Shown: positions 48,310 through 57,839, counted from the first letter of the stretch. The stretch: DNA of 64,000 nucleotides from Planctomycetota bacterium (GCA_014238905.1 JABAAE010000009.1:62001-126000); one strand, 5' to 3'. The notes: generated from the letters alone by a model not told the origin. A program made the numbers and translations.

Positions 48310-49785
48310 ATGGCCGACCAATATCAACCACCTGATTCTGCACCTAACTCTTCCCGGCGGCATTTCTTGGCGCAAACTGCCATGAGCACAGGGCCGCTGG
48401 CTGTCGCGATGTTGCTGGGTCACCCGAATCAAGTCATGGCTGATTCAGACCCCATCAAGCCTAACCTGGGAAACAACAGCTTTGACCTTATTCCCAAAGC
48501 CCCCGACCATTCAGCCAGCGCGACCGCAATGATCTCGCTATTTATGCAGGGCGGTCCAAGCCACGTGGATTTACTAGATCCCAAACCTCTTCTCAACAAA
48601 CTGCACCTGCAGAAGTTTCCTGGAAAAATCAAATACGATAACGCCGCTCAAGCCAGCTCTAGAATTCTCGGATCACCTTGGAAGTTCAAACAATTTGGTG
48701 AATCAGGAACCGATGTTTCAGAATTGCTACCCTGTTTTGCCAACATCGTTGACGATGCCTTGGTCATCCGGTCCATGCACACCGGTGTAAACAACCACGG
48801 TCAGTCCATTCATGCGTTAAATTCAGGGAGAACCCAACAAGGCCGTCCCTCTCTGGGGTCCTGGTTGACCTACGGCCTTGGCGGCCAAACGAATGAACTT
48901 CCAGCCTATGTCGCCATGACGGACCCCGGTGGTTTACCAGTCGAGGGGGTTTTGAATTGGTCCAATGGCTGGCTACCATCATTATTTCAGGGAACGGTTT
49001 TGCGGCCCGCTGAACCAAGGATCCTGAACCTCGATCGACCGGCGAACTATTCCCCAACCCTCCAAGCCGGCTTTCTCGAGGCCGTCAATCGACTCAACCA
49101 GAAACATCTCAGTAGCCGGCCAAGGGAGCAGGAACTGCACGCCAGGATCGCCAATTTCAAACTCGCACAACGAATGCAAACCTCAGCGACCGAAGCCCTT
49201 GATCTTTCCAGAGAAACCAAGGCAACTCATCGGATGTACGGTCTGGATGACGAAACGACTCGAGAATTCGGTCAACGATGCCTGATTGCCCGCCGCCTTG
49301 TTGAGCGTGGTGTGCGGTTTGTTCAACTATTTACCAAAAATCAATTTTGGGATCATCACGGCAGCCTGATGAACTCCCTACCTAAATCATGTAAAAAAAT
49401 CGACCGACCTTCGGCAGCGTTGGTCAAAGACCTGAAACAACGGGGAATGCTCGACAACACGGTCGTCCATTGGGGAGGCGAAATGGGGCGATTGCCGGTG
49501 ATCCAGAACGATACCGGATTGTCAAATGTAGGCCGAGACCACAACACCTACGGGTTTACGATGTGGGTAGCCGGTGGAGGGTTTCGCCAAGGCGGAACAC
49601 TCGGCGCTACCGATGAGTTTGGCCATCATGCCGTCGAGGACAAAGTCAATCATTTTGATTATCACGCGACGCTCTTGAGCCTATTCGGTATGGACCCCGC
49701 CAAACTTGTTTTTAAGCGTAACGGTAGGGCACAATCCTTATTGGACGGCCAACCTGGCCGAGTCATCCCTGGTTTGTTAGCCTGA
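48310..49785 (+). CDS. DUF1501 protein, Tat-like signal
   Basis: 491 aa. ATG 48310 gives ADQYQPPDSAPNSSRRHFLAQ followed by a hydrophobic signal; the long upstream open frame overlaps the PSD1 gene and is non-coding. Motifs: AMISLFMQGGPSHVDLLDPKP, GRPSLGSWLTYGLGG, MYGLDDETTREFGQRCLIARRLVERGVRFVQLF, and HWGGEMGRLPVIQ, where the other two copies have WGGEFGRT. It is the more divergent of the three DUF1501 proteins in the window. Same operon as the preceding PSD1. Confidence 0.92.
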   Translation: MADQYQPPDSAPNSSRRHFLAQTAMSTGPLAVAMLLGHPNQVMADSDPIKPNLGNNSFDLIPKAPDHSASATAMISLFMQGGPSHVDLLDPKPLLNKLHLQKFPGKIKYDNAAQASSRILGSPWKFKQFGESGTDVSELLPCFANIVDDALVIRSMHTGVNNHGQSIHALNSGRTQQGRPSLGSWLTYGLGGQTNELPAYVAMTDPGGLPVEGVLNWSNGWLPSLFQGTVLRPAEPRILNLDRPANYSPTLQAGFLEAVNRLNQKHLSSRPREQELHARIANFKLAQRMQTSATEALDLSRETKATHRMYGLDDETTREFGQRCLIARRLVERGVRFVQLFTKNQFWDHHGSLMNSLPKSCKKIDRPSAALVKDLKQRGMLDNTVVHWGGEMGRLPVIQNDTGLSNVGRDHNTYGFTMWVAGGGFRQGGTLGATDEFGHHAVEDKVNHFDYHATLLSLFGMDPAKLVFKRNGRAQSLLDGQPGRVIPGLLA

Positions 49786-49876
49786 GTGGACCTATTGCAT
49801 TGTTTCGGTCCATTGATCGATTGGGCTGATTGCCCCAAAGCGATACCCAACGAATAGTCGACTCAAAAAGAGGAAC

Positions 49877-50350
49877 TCATTCTGGGTTTCTCCATTGTTC
49901 CTCTTCGATCGGTTGTTCAAAGATAAAGCATTTGACCGCCGATTCTGCAGACTGTTTCCCCATCGCGGTATTGAATGCGACTCCTCTTTTGGAATCATAA
50001 ATCCTCACAACATAAGTTTCACCAGGCATCTGTTTGGGGGTCAGAACAACCGTTTCGAGACCAAGTTTTTTAAATTCTGCCAAGTAATAATCGCGCACAC
50101 CAGTGACGGATTCCCCCGAATCCCATGTAATTCCAGGAGAGTCCTCATCCTGCTCGCCAATCCATTTCGGATCACACAATTTGACGGTTGGATATCCCTC
50201 AGGAAACACCAAATCAGCTTCTTTCACCGAATGGTCAACCCGTTTTGTTGATAAATCTACAGATACTGATTTCTGTTTTTCAGTTGAACAGCCTCCCGTT
50301 CCCACCACCGATGATGCCAAAATCACCAGAAAAAATGCTCTCCTGTTCAT
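49877..50350 (-). CDS. Small putative lipoprotein of unknown function
   Basis: 157 aa. ATG 50350 (GGAG upstream) gives NRRAFFLVILASSVVGTGGC, a signal peptide ending in a Cys that could be lipidated, although the lipobox (TGGC) is imperfect. The mature part contains FPEGYPTVKLCDPKWIGEQDED and VRDYYLAEFKKLGLETVVLTPKQM, which may be a small alpha/beta domain. Family not recognised. It lies 57 bases downstream of the orphan gene at 50407 on the same strand and could be co-transcribed with it. An in-frame extension to 50401 is less likely. Confidence 0.7.
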   Translation of the reverse strand: MNRRAFFLVILASSVVGTGGCSTEKQKSVSVDLSTKRVDHSVKEADLVFPEGYPTVKLCDPKWIGEQDEDSPGITWDSGESVTGVRDYYLAEFKKLGLETVVLTPKQMPGETYVVRIYDSKRGVAFNTAMGKQSAESAVKCFIFEQPIEEEQWRNPE

Positions 50351-50406
50351 TCCATTTCTCCAATTCCGGCTGACTCGCTCAATAAGTGAGCTCTTGAACA
50401 AACTAA

Positions 50407-51459
50407 TTAACTACGGTGTCTGGCCCGCAGACAAAACACCATTTTACGAGCCAATTCGTAGGGTAAATCCGCTATAAAATCGGCGGCATAAAACTCGAAG
50501 GCTTTTTTGACAACCATTTTTCTATTCTGAAAACTGGTCGCCTCAACATCCCTTAAAAACTGGCAAAGCCGCCTGTGAACCAAAGTTTTTTCGTCAGAAA
50601 TCCCGATCCGCCTAAATTCGATCTCACCGAGCTCCTCTCCATCGGATTCCATGAAAAAAGAATTTGCATTGATCAATCTCGGCAGTTGATCCATTGCCTC
50701 GACCACTTTAGGAATTATCAAAATCCGTAAATAAAGACCTCCACGATCACGTGTCTCTGGATGACGATTAGACCAGTGTACCATTATCGAAATGTAATTT
50801 TTGTTGTCGTAACAATGCTCTAAAAGAGTCTCGTCCAAATCATCTTTATAAATGGCATCGGACGGCCTGAACGTCATCCCATGAGGCATCAGGTAACTCA
50901 TCAATGACAAACGAGTCTTGTTTACCTTTTTTTTCGGGATCGTCTTCAACGAGTCATTTCTCTCTCTTGGTCGATACTTTCGTTGAGTTTCCGGCTGGAG
51001 CAACGGGCTCTCTTCTCCCACTCGCGTGATCAGATCAAGATCATTCACAAGCCGATTAAAAACGGTTTCACCGCGAGCGATATCAAGGTGCACTCGGTTG
51101 AGTTCTTTTTCGAGGTCACGTATTTGAAAACCATTCATGGATTTCTTTTGTTGCAGCCTTTTGGACTCCTGAGATTTCCATTGCTGCACCCGGTTGGTGT
51201 AGAGCCCCTTCAATCGCGCCATCTCCTGGTGAGCACGAATGGGATCTCCGTGAAATCGATACTCACGTGCCAATGCCGTTACCGCGGCCCCCAAATCATT
51301 AACCGCTGCGAAAATTTTCCCTTCATGCGTAAGGCGTATATTGCTCACGATGGTGGCGGCATGGGTAAAACCACCAAAAACAGGTTCTGTCCCCGTAAAA
51401 CGTGCTCCTCGATGGGTTCCTGACTCGTTTCCACCGACTCCACTTTCCATGTCACTCAA
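50407..51459 (-). CDS. Orphan coiled-coil protein, unrecognised
   Basis: 350 aa, no signal peptide or membrane span. The first 40 residues are polar and Gly-rich. Residues about 45-150 are strongly helical and charged (RAHQEMARLKGLYTNRVQQ, QIRDLEKELNRVHLDIARGE), suggesting a coiled coil. The second half is mixed alpha/beta (NYISIMVHWSNRHPETRDRGG, GGLYLRILIIPKVVEAMDQ). A regular codon pattern and an intact 1,053-base frame support coding, but I know no family. ATG 51459 is the first start in frame; ribosome-binding sequence is not clear. Probably in an operon with the small lipoprotein gene downstream. Confidence 0.65.
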   Translation of the reverse strand: MSDMESGVGGNESGTHRGARFTGTEPVFGGFTHAATIVSNIRLTHEGKIFAAVNDLGAAVTALAREYRFHGDPIRAHQEMARLKGLYTNRVQQWKSQESKRLQQKKSMNGFQIRDLEKELNRVHLDIARGETVFNRLVNDLDLITRVGEESPLLQPETQRKYRPRERNDSLKTIPKKKVNKTRLSLMSYLMPHGMTFRPSDAIYKDDLDETLLEHCYDNKNYISIMVHWSNRHPETRDRGGLYLRILIIPKVVEAMDQLPRLINANSFFMESDGEELGEIEFRRIGISDEKTLVHRRLCQFLRDVEATSFQNRKMVVKKAFEFYAADFIADLPYELARKMVFCLRARHRS

Positions 51460-52185
51460 TTCCGGTAGCCCCTAACGTGTGTTCTGGAAACGGAAGTCCT
51501 CCCGGGTCCCGATGCTCAAATACCCATACAACTGATACGGTTTGAGAAACTCCCTCGCAGAAAACAATTGTCAGCGAAATTTTTTTTCCCGTCGCCACGA
51601 TGAATTCTTTTGAGCATGATTTGCAAATTTATCCGCAGGCTCATGATACCAGATTAAAATGATTTCGGGTCAACACATTCCGCTTGGGTGAAGTCGGTCT
51701 GAATTAGAAAAGAACAAAAAACATTCTTACACCATTCACCTGAGCATCGGTGACCGGTTACCTCAATCTATTCAATCGAGTGCCCCCATCAGGCTTCATC
51801 CTTGGCGAGAACGAATGCTAAAACTCAGCCGAACCCAAAGTGGTTGCTACCATTTCATCAGGGTTGGCAGCCAGCGGAGTTGGCTGGAGGTACCGGTGCA
51901 AAACTGTCCAGATAGGATTTGACTGATGACGGACCGGTGCACTTCGAGTCTCAGAACGCGCTGAGGCTTTGAGAGCCCTCAGAATTCCAGAACGACACGG
52001 GAAGACAAAACAATTTAGATGGGCACTCTATTTAATCGCGTTGACAAACTCTTGATCACTGTTACAAGATCGTTTCGCATCGTCCATCCTACCACCGTCC
52101 ATCCTAGCACCGTCCATCCTAGCGGTGATGATTGTTGCAGCAGACTACGGGAATCCAATTTTCTTTTTTCTACTTACCAATCCGG
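51460..52185. other. Long intergenic region, no gene seen
   Basis: About 725 bases between two minus-strand genes. A 15-base tandem repeat (listed separately) lies near the end. The weak open frame at 52019-52249 contains the repeat and runs antisense into the AlkD-type gene, so I reject it. The promoter of the orphan gene should be near 51460-51560. Confidence 0.35.
52081..52125. repeat. Short tandem repeat, 15-base unit
   Basis: Three consecutive copies close to CGTCCATCCTAGCAC (52081-52095, 52096-52110, 52111-52125), differing at one or two bases. Located in intergenic sequence just downstream of the AlkD-type gene. Likely slippage. Confidence 0.8.
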
Positions 52186-52896
52186 TCAGCACTTCACTGT
52201 TTTCCTCTTCCTGCCAACCCGTCCCATTTTTTCTACCTTGGCAATGTAATCGGTTGCCAAAGGAACTTTGCACGCCGTTTCACCCACATCGCAAACAACA
52301 ACACCTATCTTTTTAGCAGTTCTTTTTGCTGATTTTAGCAAGGGCTGGACATAGCTACCAACGGCAATGACGAACCCGTTCATGGTATACCTGACCCGGT
52401 TTGCCGAATGATCCAGCTCGGTTTCAATTTTGGACAACAAGCCGCCGACCTCGGCAAGATCAAGTTCGTCATCGCCACGTGTGGCCAAGACTCCACTGTA
52501 CGTACACCAACCGGTCGACGACAACGTTTCCTTCTTCGACCGGATCCATTTTGTCGCAAGATGAACGGCCGACAAATTTTCAACGGCTACTCCCGGCACG
52601 GTGTATTCAGAAATCATGTGCCACGTTGCTTCTTTCGCCCACTGCTCCAACTGCCGCTTACTCATTTGCAAACCATCGGCAACAATACCAGCAAGGTACA
52701 TCGCATCAGGATTGCCGGTGTCGTATAACTTCAGCGCAAGATCCTGACGACCCTTGATCTTTTTGGCAATCGTCTTCAAATCCCCAACTTTGACCCCGAA
52801 TGCAGACGCTGGTGCCCCGTGCTTGGCAAAGATCTTGCGGGTCTGTTCAGAACCTTTTTTCTCCAACTCTGCCATGACTTCAGCTAGTTTGTCCAT
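52186..52896 (-). CDS. DNA alkylation repair protein-like (AlkD/HEAT-like family)
   Basis: 236 aa, cytoplasmic. The pattern FGVKVGDLKTIAKKIKG, LALKLYDTGNPDAMYLAGIVAD, LEQWAKEATWHMISEYTVPGVA and LLSKIETELDHSANRVRYTMNGFVIAVGSYVQPLL matches the HEAT-like repeat DNA alkylation repair family (AlkD relatives), which includes glycosylases removing bulky or positively charged alkylated bases. Many members are uncharacterised, so catalysis is not proved. AAGGA lies nine bases before ATG 52896. The C terminus is basic (RVGRKRKTVKC), compatible with DNA binding. Confidence 0.85.
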   Translation of the reverse strand: MDKLAEVMAELEKKGSEQTRKIFAKHGAPASAFGVKVGDLKTIAKKIKGRQDLALKLYDTGNPDAMYLAGIVADGLQMSKRQLEQWAKEATWHMISEYTVPGVAVENLSAVHLATKWIRSKKETLSSTGWCTYSGVLATRGDDELDLAEVGGLLSKIETELDHSANRVRYTMNGFVIAVGSYVQPLLKSAKRTAKKIGVVVCDVGETACKVPLATDYIAKVEKMGRVGRKRKTVKC

Positions 52897-53166
52897 GATG
52901 ATTCCTTGATCTTGATTGAACCAAATTCTGTATTCAATTCTTGATTTGCCGAAAACCGAATCGCTAAAATCTGAAATGAGAGTTTAAACCGGCCTCCTAC
53001 TCCTTCTACGATATCAAAACCGGCTTGTTCTCATCAGCTAGTTTTAGCAGTCCGCCAGCCCCATAGGCATCGCATTTTCCCGTCTTAACAGTTCACGCGA
53101 AGCCGATGCGAATACACAAGCCATCCATCAGCCGAAAGGGATGTCAAAAAAATCTGTAGATAATGT

Positions 53167-54594
53167 TCAGGCGTTTCCAATGACTTGCACCGTTTCAGGA
53201 ATTTTCATGTCACCCTCGCTTCCTTTTCCCATACGACATCCGGTGATCATGTTTCCCGTCCCTTCGCCTGTCCACAGGATCGGCATGGTCATCTTTTGTG
53301 GAATTCGATCATCAATCACCGTACATCCGGTCAAGACAGTATCTTGACATTGATGAAGCCGTATACCCACCGGAGTCGGATCAAGCACTTGAACACCAGA
53401 GAGACTCACACGACGACAATTCATTATTTCGATTAGTGCTTCCCTCTTAATCGGTACCGTGTTGGGGACAGTATGCTTTCCCGCTTCGGCATCCTCAATA
53501 AGCAATCCCGAAACGTTACAGCCCTCACAATTCTCGAGCCGAATTCCAGTCGCCAATTCATTTTTCCGGTAGTCAGGGTTGTGCCCCATACAATTCGATC
53601 CGATCACGATGTTCCGGGAACCCTGTATCAGAACGTTGCGATGATGTCCGCTATAAACGTAATTCCCTGTCATGACTACACCACGCACGTTGGTGAGGTG
53701 AACATTGTTATCTTGGCTGCCAATCAAATTACCACTGATTGTCCACATGCCGGCACGGTGATTGACGATGGGCATGACACTACCCGCTTTTTTTCCTAAT
53801 CGATTTTGATCGCTGCCGATAATACGAATGTTGGAGCCATTTTGGCTGTAGGTCGCTTGGATGGTGTTGCTGGAAATGGTCCCTTCCCGCACGGTACCCT
53901 TTTCACCTACATCGATGTAAATATCGGCAGAGGGTTCGTCATCCAAGTCCTTGTGACTACGGACATTGTTGTATTCAATATCATTCCCGGTGATTTGAAG
54001 ATTCCTTATTTCGCTGTCCTCAATTCTAATGCCACCAAGTCGACAATAACTGATGTGAGAGTCAGCGATGATTGACTGATGTAAATTGACTTCCTCCAGA
54101 AAAACTCCCACCCCGGTATTATGGTAAAAATGACAATGGTCAATGACCAGATTTCTCGCCCGGCCGGTAATGTGGACAGCATGTCTCACCTCTCTAACCA
54201 ATAGACCAGTCAGCGTCGGCTGCATAACACCGTTAATTTTTATGCCATCAGCATTGGGATTCCGGCCTTCGATTTCTACATCTCGCACCGTAGGCATCCG
54301 TTCTTTTTGCCACTCCTCGGGACGAAAACCGGCCGGATCCGCAGTTGAGCCATGAGTTCCCTCCAGGGAGATAGCAGGCCCTTCACCCCACATCATGATC
54401 TTGGCGGTGCCACCTTTCCCACAAATAGCAATCCGGCCGCAACTTTTGGATTGGACAACAATGGTTTTTGAGATGCGATAATTACCCCGACCAAACTCAA
54501 CGACCCCATCACCGTCGTCGACCGCATGTTGGATCGCAGCCGTATCATCCTGAATGCCATCGCCTACCGCGCCAAAATCTCTTACATCAGCCAT
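53167..54594 (-). CDS. Pectate-lyase-superfamily beta-helix protein without signal peptide
   Basis: 475 aa. It begins ADVRDFGAVGDGIQDDTAAIQHAV, the typical N-terminal motif of the Pectate_lyase_3/glycosyl hydrolase 28-like right-handed beta-helix superfamily. Repeated short strands with Asn and Gly (NLVIDHCHFYHNTGVGVFLE, CRLGGIRIEDSEIRNLQITG, MTGNYVYSGHHRNVLIQGS, CQDTVLTGCTVIDDR) fit a solenoid. AAGGA six bases before ATG 54594 makes this start firm, so the protein has no signal peptide and is probably cytoplasmic or exported by another route. No catalytic residues recognised; epimerase, lyase or structural roles all remain possible. Confidence 0.88.
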   Translation of the reverse strand: MADVRDFGAVGDGIQDDTAAIQHAVDDGDGVVEFGRGNYRISKTIVVQSKSCGRIAICGKGGTAKIMMWGEGPAISLEGTHGSTADPAGFRPEEWQKERMPTVRDVEIEGRNPNADGIKINGVMQPTLTGLLVREVRHAVHITGRARNLVIDHCHFYHNTGVGVFLEEVNLHQSIIADSHISYCRLGGIRIEDSEIRNLQITGNDIEYNNVRSHKDLDDEPSADIYIDVGEKGTVREGTISSNTIQATYSQNGSNIRIIGSDQNRLGKKAGSVMPIVNHRAGMWTISGNLIGSQDNNVHLTNVRGVVMTGNYVYSGHHRNVLIQGSRNIVIGSNCMGHNPDYRKNELATGIRLENCEGCNVSGLLIEDAEAGKHTVPNTVPIKREALIEIMNCRRVSLSGVQVLDPTPVGIRLHQCQDTVLTGCTVIDDRIPQKMTMPILWTGEGTGNMITGCRMGKGSEGDMKIPETVQVIGNA

Positions 54595-54730
54595 TATTTT
54601 CCTTGATCCTAATTGATTACGTTGTCACCGATTATGATAATCCAGAAGCAACGCAATTGGAAAACGGAGGGATTTCGAGTTAGGATTCCCCCACATCAAC
54701 AGACCCATTTACAATAACATTGTTTAATTG

Positions 54731-55261
54731 ATGAAATTCCTAAAAGCAAAGATTGAAGACCATCCATCGATAATCAACCTCAACAATGAATCGGTCCCTC
54801 ATGTAAACAGGATTTCTTCGAAAACCCTATCCGACTTACATGAGCAGGCTATTTTTTCGTATGTGGCAGTTGCGGCAGACGATACAAACCCGATTTGCGA
54901 GGCCTCAGATGAAAACGTGGTTGGATTCCTGTTGGCATTGGACGAATCAGCCCGTTACCAAAGCGTGAACTATCAATATTTCAAACAGCATTATCGGTCA
55001 TTTATATACGTGGACAGAATCATCGTCTCCAAAACCTTTCATCGGCGGGGCATTGGATCTGGACTTTACCAGAGATTATTTGAGACCATTGGAAAGCGAA
55101 AACCACTGATCTGCTGCGAAGTCAACCTACAACCTCCCAACCCCCAATCCATGCAATTCCATAAAGAAATGGGGTTTACGGGAGTGGCTAATCAGACAAC
55201 AGAAAATGGCAGCAAGCAAGTTAATTTGATGATTCGTCAAACCGAGTCTGAGACCGTCTGA
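54731..55261 (+). CDS. GNAT-family N-acetyltransferase
   Basis: 176 aa cytoplasmic protein. The acetyl-CoA motif A is YVDRIIVSKTFHRRGIGSGLYQRLF, with the R/Q-x-x-G-x-G/A loop RRGIGSG, preceded by VGFLLALDES and followed by CCEVNLQPPNPQSMQFHKEMGF, the C-terminal GNAT segment. The acceptor is not predictable. TTG ATG occurs at 54728; ATG 54731 is used. Confidence 0.88.
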   Translation: MKFLKAKIEDHPSIINLNNESVPHVNRISSKTLSDLHEQAIFSYVAVAADDTNPICEASDENVVGFLLALDESARYQSVNYQYFKQHYRSFIYVDRIIVSKTFHRRGIGSGLYQRLFETIGKRKPLICCEVNLQPPNPQSMQFHKEMGFTGVANQTTENGSKQVNLMIRQTESETV

Positions 55262-55362
55262 AGAATCCGTCTAATCGTGTTTATTTTTCTTAACTGCCTT
55301 TGTGAAACTACATTCCCGTCAGGCTGTTTTGGCGACTTCCAATTCTAAAAAAGAGACTAACC

Positions 55363-56883
55363 ATGTTCTTTCTTCGTACCAAACGGCTCTGCATCGGCCT
55401 ATCATTTTTCGTTGTCCATTTGAATGCGGCTTTGGCAAATGACCTTTCCCCACCAGACAAACGGATTGACTCAAAACCAGTCCAACCCAATATCGTTCTT
55501 ATTCTCGTTGATGACTTGGGCTGGATGGATCTCGGATGCCAGGGGAGCGAACTGTTTGAAACACCCCACCTCGATCGATTGGCAACCGAAGGCATGCGAT
55601 TCACCGATGCTTACGCAGCCTGCGCTGTTTGCTCACCGACTCGAGCTGCGGTACAAACCGGCCGGCACCCGGCACGGCTCTTGGTCACCGACTGGATTCG
55701 TTCCCGCTTTCAGGGCGGCAGTATTCCAGCCGACAAGATCAACCCGTGCCTTGTCCCCAAAGAAAAATGGCGTGGCAAAGGTGTTATGTGCCCTCCTAAT
55801 GCCCTATGGATGGAAAGCGATGAACTAACCATCGCTGAGGCGCTTAAGCCAGCCGGGTACACCAGTTGCTACATCGGAAAATGGCATTTGGGCACAGACC
55901 CATGGTACCCAACTCAACAGGGTTTTGATTTTAATTTTGGGGGTTGTGACTATGGACAGCCTCCCAACTATTTCGATCCCTTCAACCAACCGAAGGGAAG
56001 ACATGAAATGCTGCGGGATGGAATCCCCGGTTTACCGAGTCGCCAACCCGGTCAGTATTTAAGCGATCGAGAAGCTGATGAAGCAGTCCAGTTTATTCGA
56101 CGAAACCGGTCAAAGCCCTTCTTCCTTCAGATGTCGAATTACGCGGTTCATACTCCGATTCAGGCGAAGCAGGATGTCACTAAAAAATATGAGAAAAAGA
56201 TTCGGCTTTTAACCGACAAGCCCAAACAGAAAAATGCTAAGTACGCGGCAATGGTCGAGAGCATCGACGACGCATTCGGTCGCATTCAAGAAACGCTTGA
56301 TGAGCTGAAACTTAGCAAAAACACCGTCATCATTTTTACTTCGGACAACGGAGGGCTTTTGGGTCCAACCAATAATTACCCATTAAGATCCGGTAAAGGA
56401 TACGCCTACGAGGGCGGTATTCGTGTCCCTTTTTTGATCAAGTGGCCTGGTACCGTCCAGCCCGGAACAATTCAAGCCACGCCGATCACCAGCGTTGATA
56501 TTTTCCCTACCATAATGGATGCGGCATCAGTAGAACTTCCACAGGATCGAGTCATCGATGGCCTGAGCCTACAGCCACTACTATCAGACTCCACCCCAAC
56601 CAATCGCCAGCGACAGGACATTCGAAAAAGACCAGCAATTTTTTGGCATTTCCCACATTATCGCCATGCTCCGGGACCTTACAGTATTATCCGCGCTGGG
56701 GATTGGAAATTGATAAAGTGGTACGAGGGACCAAAATCCCTGTTCAATCTGAAAACGGATCTCGGCGAAAAAAATGACCTGGCGGCCACGATGACTCAGA
56801 AAACATCACAACTTGAGGATCAGCTGATGAAACACTTAATGGAAATCAACGCTAAGATCCCTTTTCCCAAGAACTCAGAATAA
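55363..56883 (+). CDS. Secreted sulfatase (formylglycine-dependent)
   Basis: 506 aa with a signal peptide (FFLRTKRLCIGLSFFVVHLNAALA). Motifs: NIVLILVDDLGWMDLGCQG (metal Asp pair), active site CSPTRAAVQTGRHPARL with Cys90 as the formylglycine precursor, GKWHLGTDPWYPTQQGFD, FTSDNGG and YEGGIRVPFLIKWPG. The length and order match planctomycete arylsulfatases. Substrate not predictable. First of three sulfatases in the last 9 kb, all on the plus strand but not one operon. A strong inverted repeat follows its stop. Confidence 0.95.
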   Translation: MFFLRTKRLCIGLSFFVVHLNAALANDLSPPDKRIDSKPVQPNIVLILVDDLGWMDLGCQGSELFETPHLDRLATEGMRFTDAYAACAVCSPTRAAVQTGRHPARLLVTDWIRSRFQGGSIPADKINPCLVPKEKWRGKGVMCPPNALWMESDELTIAEALKPAGYTSCYIGKWHLGTDPWYPTQQGFDFNFGGCDYGQPPNYFDPFNQPKGRHEMLRDGIPGLPSRQPGQYLSDREADEAVQFIRRNRSKPFFLQMSNYAVHTPIQAKQDVTKKYEKKIRLLTDKPKQKNAKYAAMVESIDDAFGRIQETLDELKLSKNTVIIFTSDNGGLLGPTNNYPLRSGKGYAYEGGIRVPFLIKWPGTVQPGTIQATPITSVDIFPTIMDAASVELPQDRVIDGLSLQPLLSDSTPTNRQRQDIRKRPAIFWHFPHYRHAPGPYSIIRAGDWKLIKWYEGPKSLFNLKTDLGEKNDLAATMTQKTSQLEDQLMKHLMEINAKIPFPKNSE

Positions 56884-56935
56884 AAAAATGGAAATAGACG
56901 AAAGTTTTCATGGTCCGTTTTGTGAACCTTTGCAT

Positions 56936-56977
56936 AAAGGGATGTTTTTAGCCGCAACCTAATTGAAACATCTCTTT
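56936..56977. promoter_or_regulatory. Long inverted repeat between sulfatase and hemerythrin-like gene
   Basis: AAAGGGATGTTT (56936-56947) pairs with AAACATCTCTTT (56966-56977), 12 bp with one G-T pair. Inside, TTAG (56948-56951) pairs with CTAA (56959-56962) around a 7-base loop. The hairpin has no T-run after it on either strand, so a factor-independent terminator is not clear; an mRNA structure or operator is equally possible. Confidence 0.5.
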
Positions 56978-57115
56978 AAGGAAAAATTAATCCCCTCTTT
57001 TAGCATCTACTTTAATGAGAATACGCCACTCCTAAACACGCCCAAAAAATCGGAAATTTGATGGGATTGTTATAATGAAGTTATCTCATTGTTTCCTTCT
57101 TAAAGGGAGTTCAAA

Positions 57116-57634
57116 ATGGCAATCAATGTTCTAAGCAACAGACTTTCCGTTGCTTCTGATGCGACCGGTCTTTCACATGTTGCGATCAATGCAGCTTTCC
57201 TGCAGGAAATCAAGGATATCCATGTTGAGCTTTGGGGTTCACTCCAGGAGATCCGATCGATGTGCCGCGCGGTCGATCAAGCAGCCCATTGGCAATTTCG
57301 ACTTGTCATGGCTTTTGAAGAATTGCGAGATCTGTTTGCCATGCATTTCGCTCTTGAAGAAGGATTCGGATATTTTGAAAACCCCGCCTTTGTTGATTTG
57401 GATATCTCCAGACGAGCCAATGAATTGCGATCCGATCACAAGGCCCTGTATTGCGAAATTTGCGAAATCTGTGAATGGATTGATGAAGCCCGTTTCCAAG
57501 GTCAACTCTCCGCCAAACGGTCTTCGGTTAGCCTGAGGTTTGAGTCATTTCTCGACCAGTTTCGAATCCACGAATCAAGGGAACAGGAGTTGATCTACGA
57601 TTCATTTTGTCATGATCTCGGAACAGGAGACTGA
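57116..57634 (+). CDS. Hemerythrin-like (HHE) domain protein
   Basis: 172 aa, cytoplasmic, mainly four helices. Candidate di-iron ligands fall in the expected order: H36 (IHVELW), H77 with E81 (MHFALEEGFGYF), H108 (DHKAL), H152 with E156 or E158 (IHESREQELI). Hemerythrin-like proteins bind O2, NO or iron. A strong ribosome-binding site, GGGAG, lies before ATG 57116. Preceded by the long inverted repeat at 56936. No regulator or oxidase is adjacent, so the role is open. Confidence 0.75.
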   Translation: MAINVLSNRLSVASDATGLSHVAINAAFLQEIKDIHVELWGSLQEIRSMCRAVDQAAHWQFRLVMAFEELRDLFAMHFALEEGFGYFENPAFVDLDISRRANELRSDHKALYCEICEICEWIDEARFQGQLSAKRSSVSLRFESFLDQFRIHESREQELIYDSFCHDLGTGD

Positions 57635-57839
57635 TTCTTTCATGCTGACGATGGACACGGTCTGGTGATGCCCTTATCGGATCGTTGATACCGGACCATC
57701 CACCGACAGGTCTTGGCAACAACACCTACCCATAGCCTGTCACGCCGCCGTTATCCGCCGCCTGTCGACGAGCGCGTATAGAAACGCAATGATGTGGAGG
57801 TTATCATAGGGCGATTAATAAGTCCTTCACGAGACGGCT

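Noticed and set aside
50983..51423. Plus-strand 146-codon frame opposite the orphan coiled-coil gene
   Set aside because: Shadow of the longer minus-strand frame, whose heptad-like helical pattern looks like real protein.
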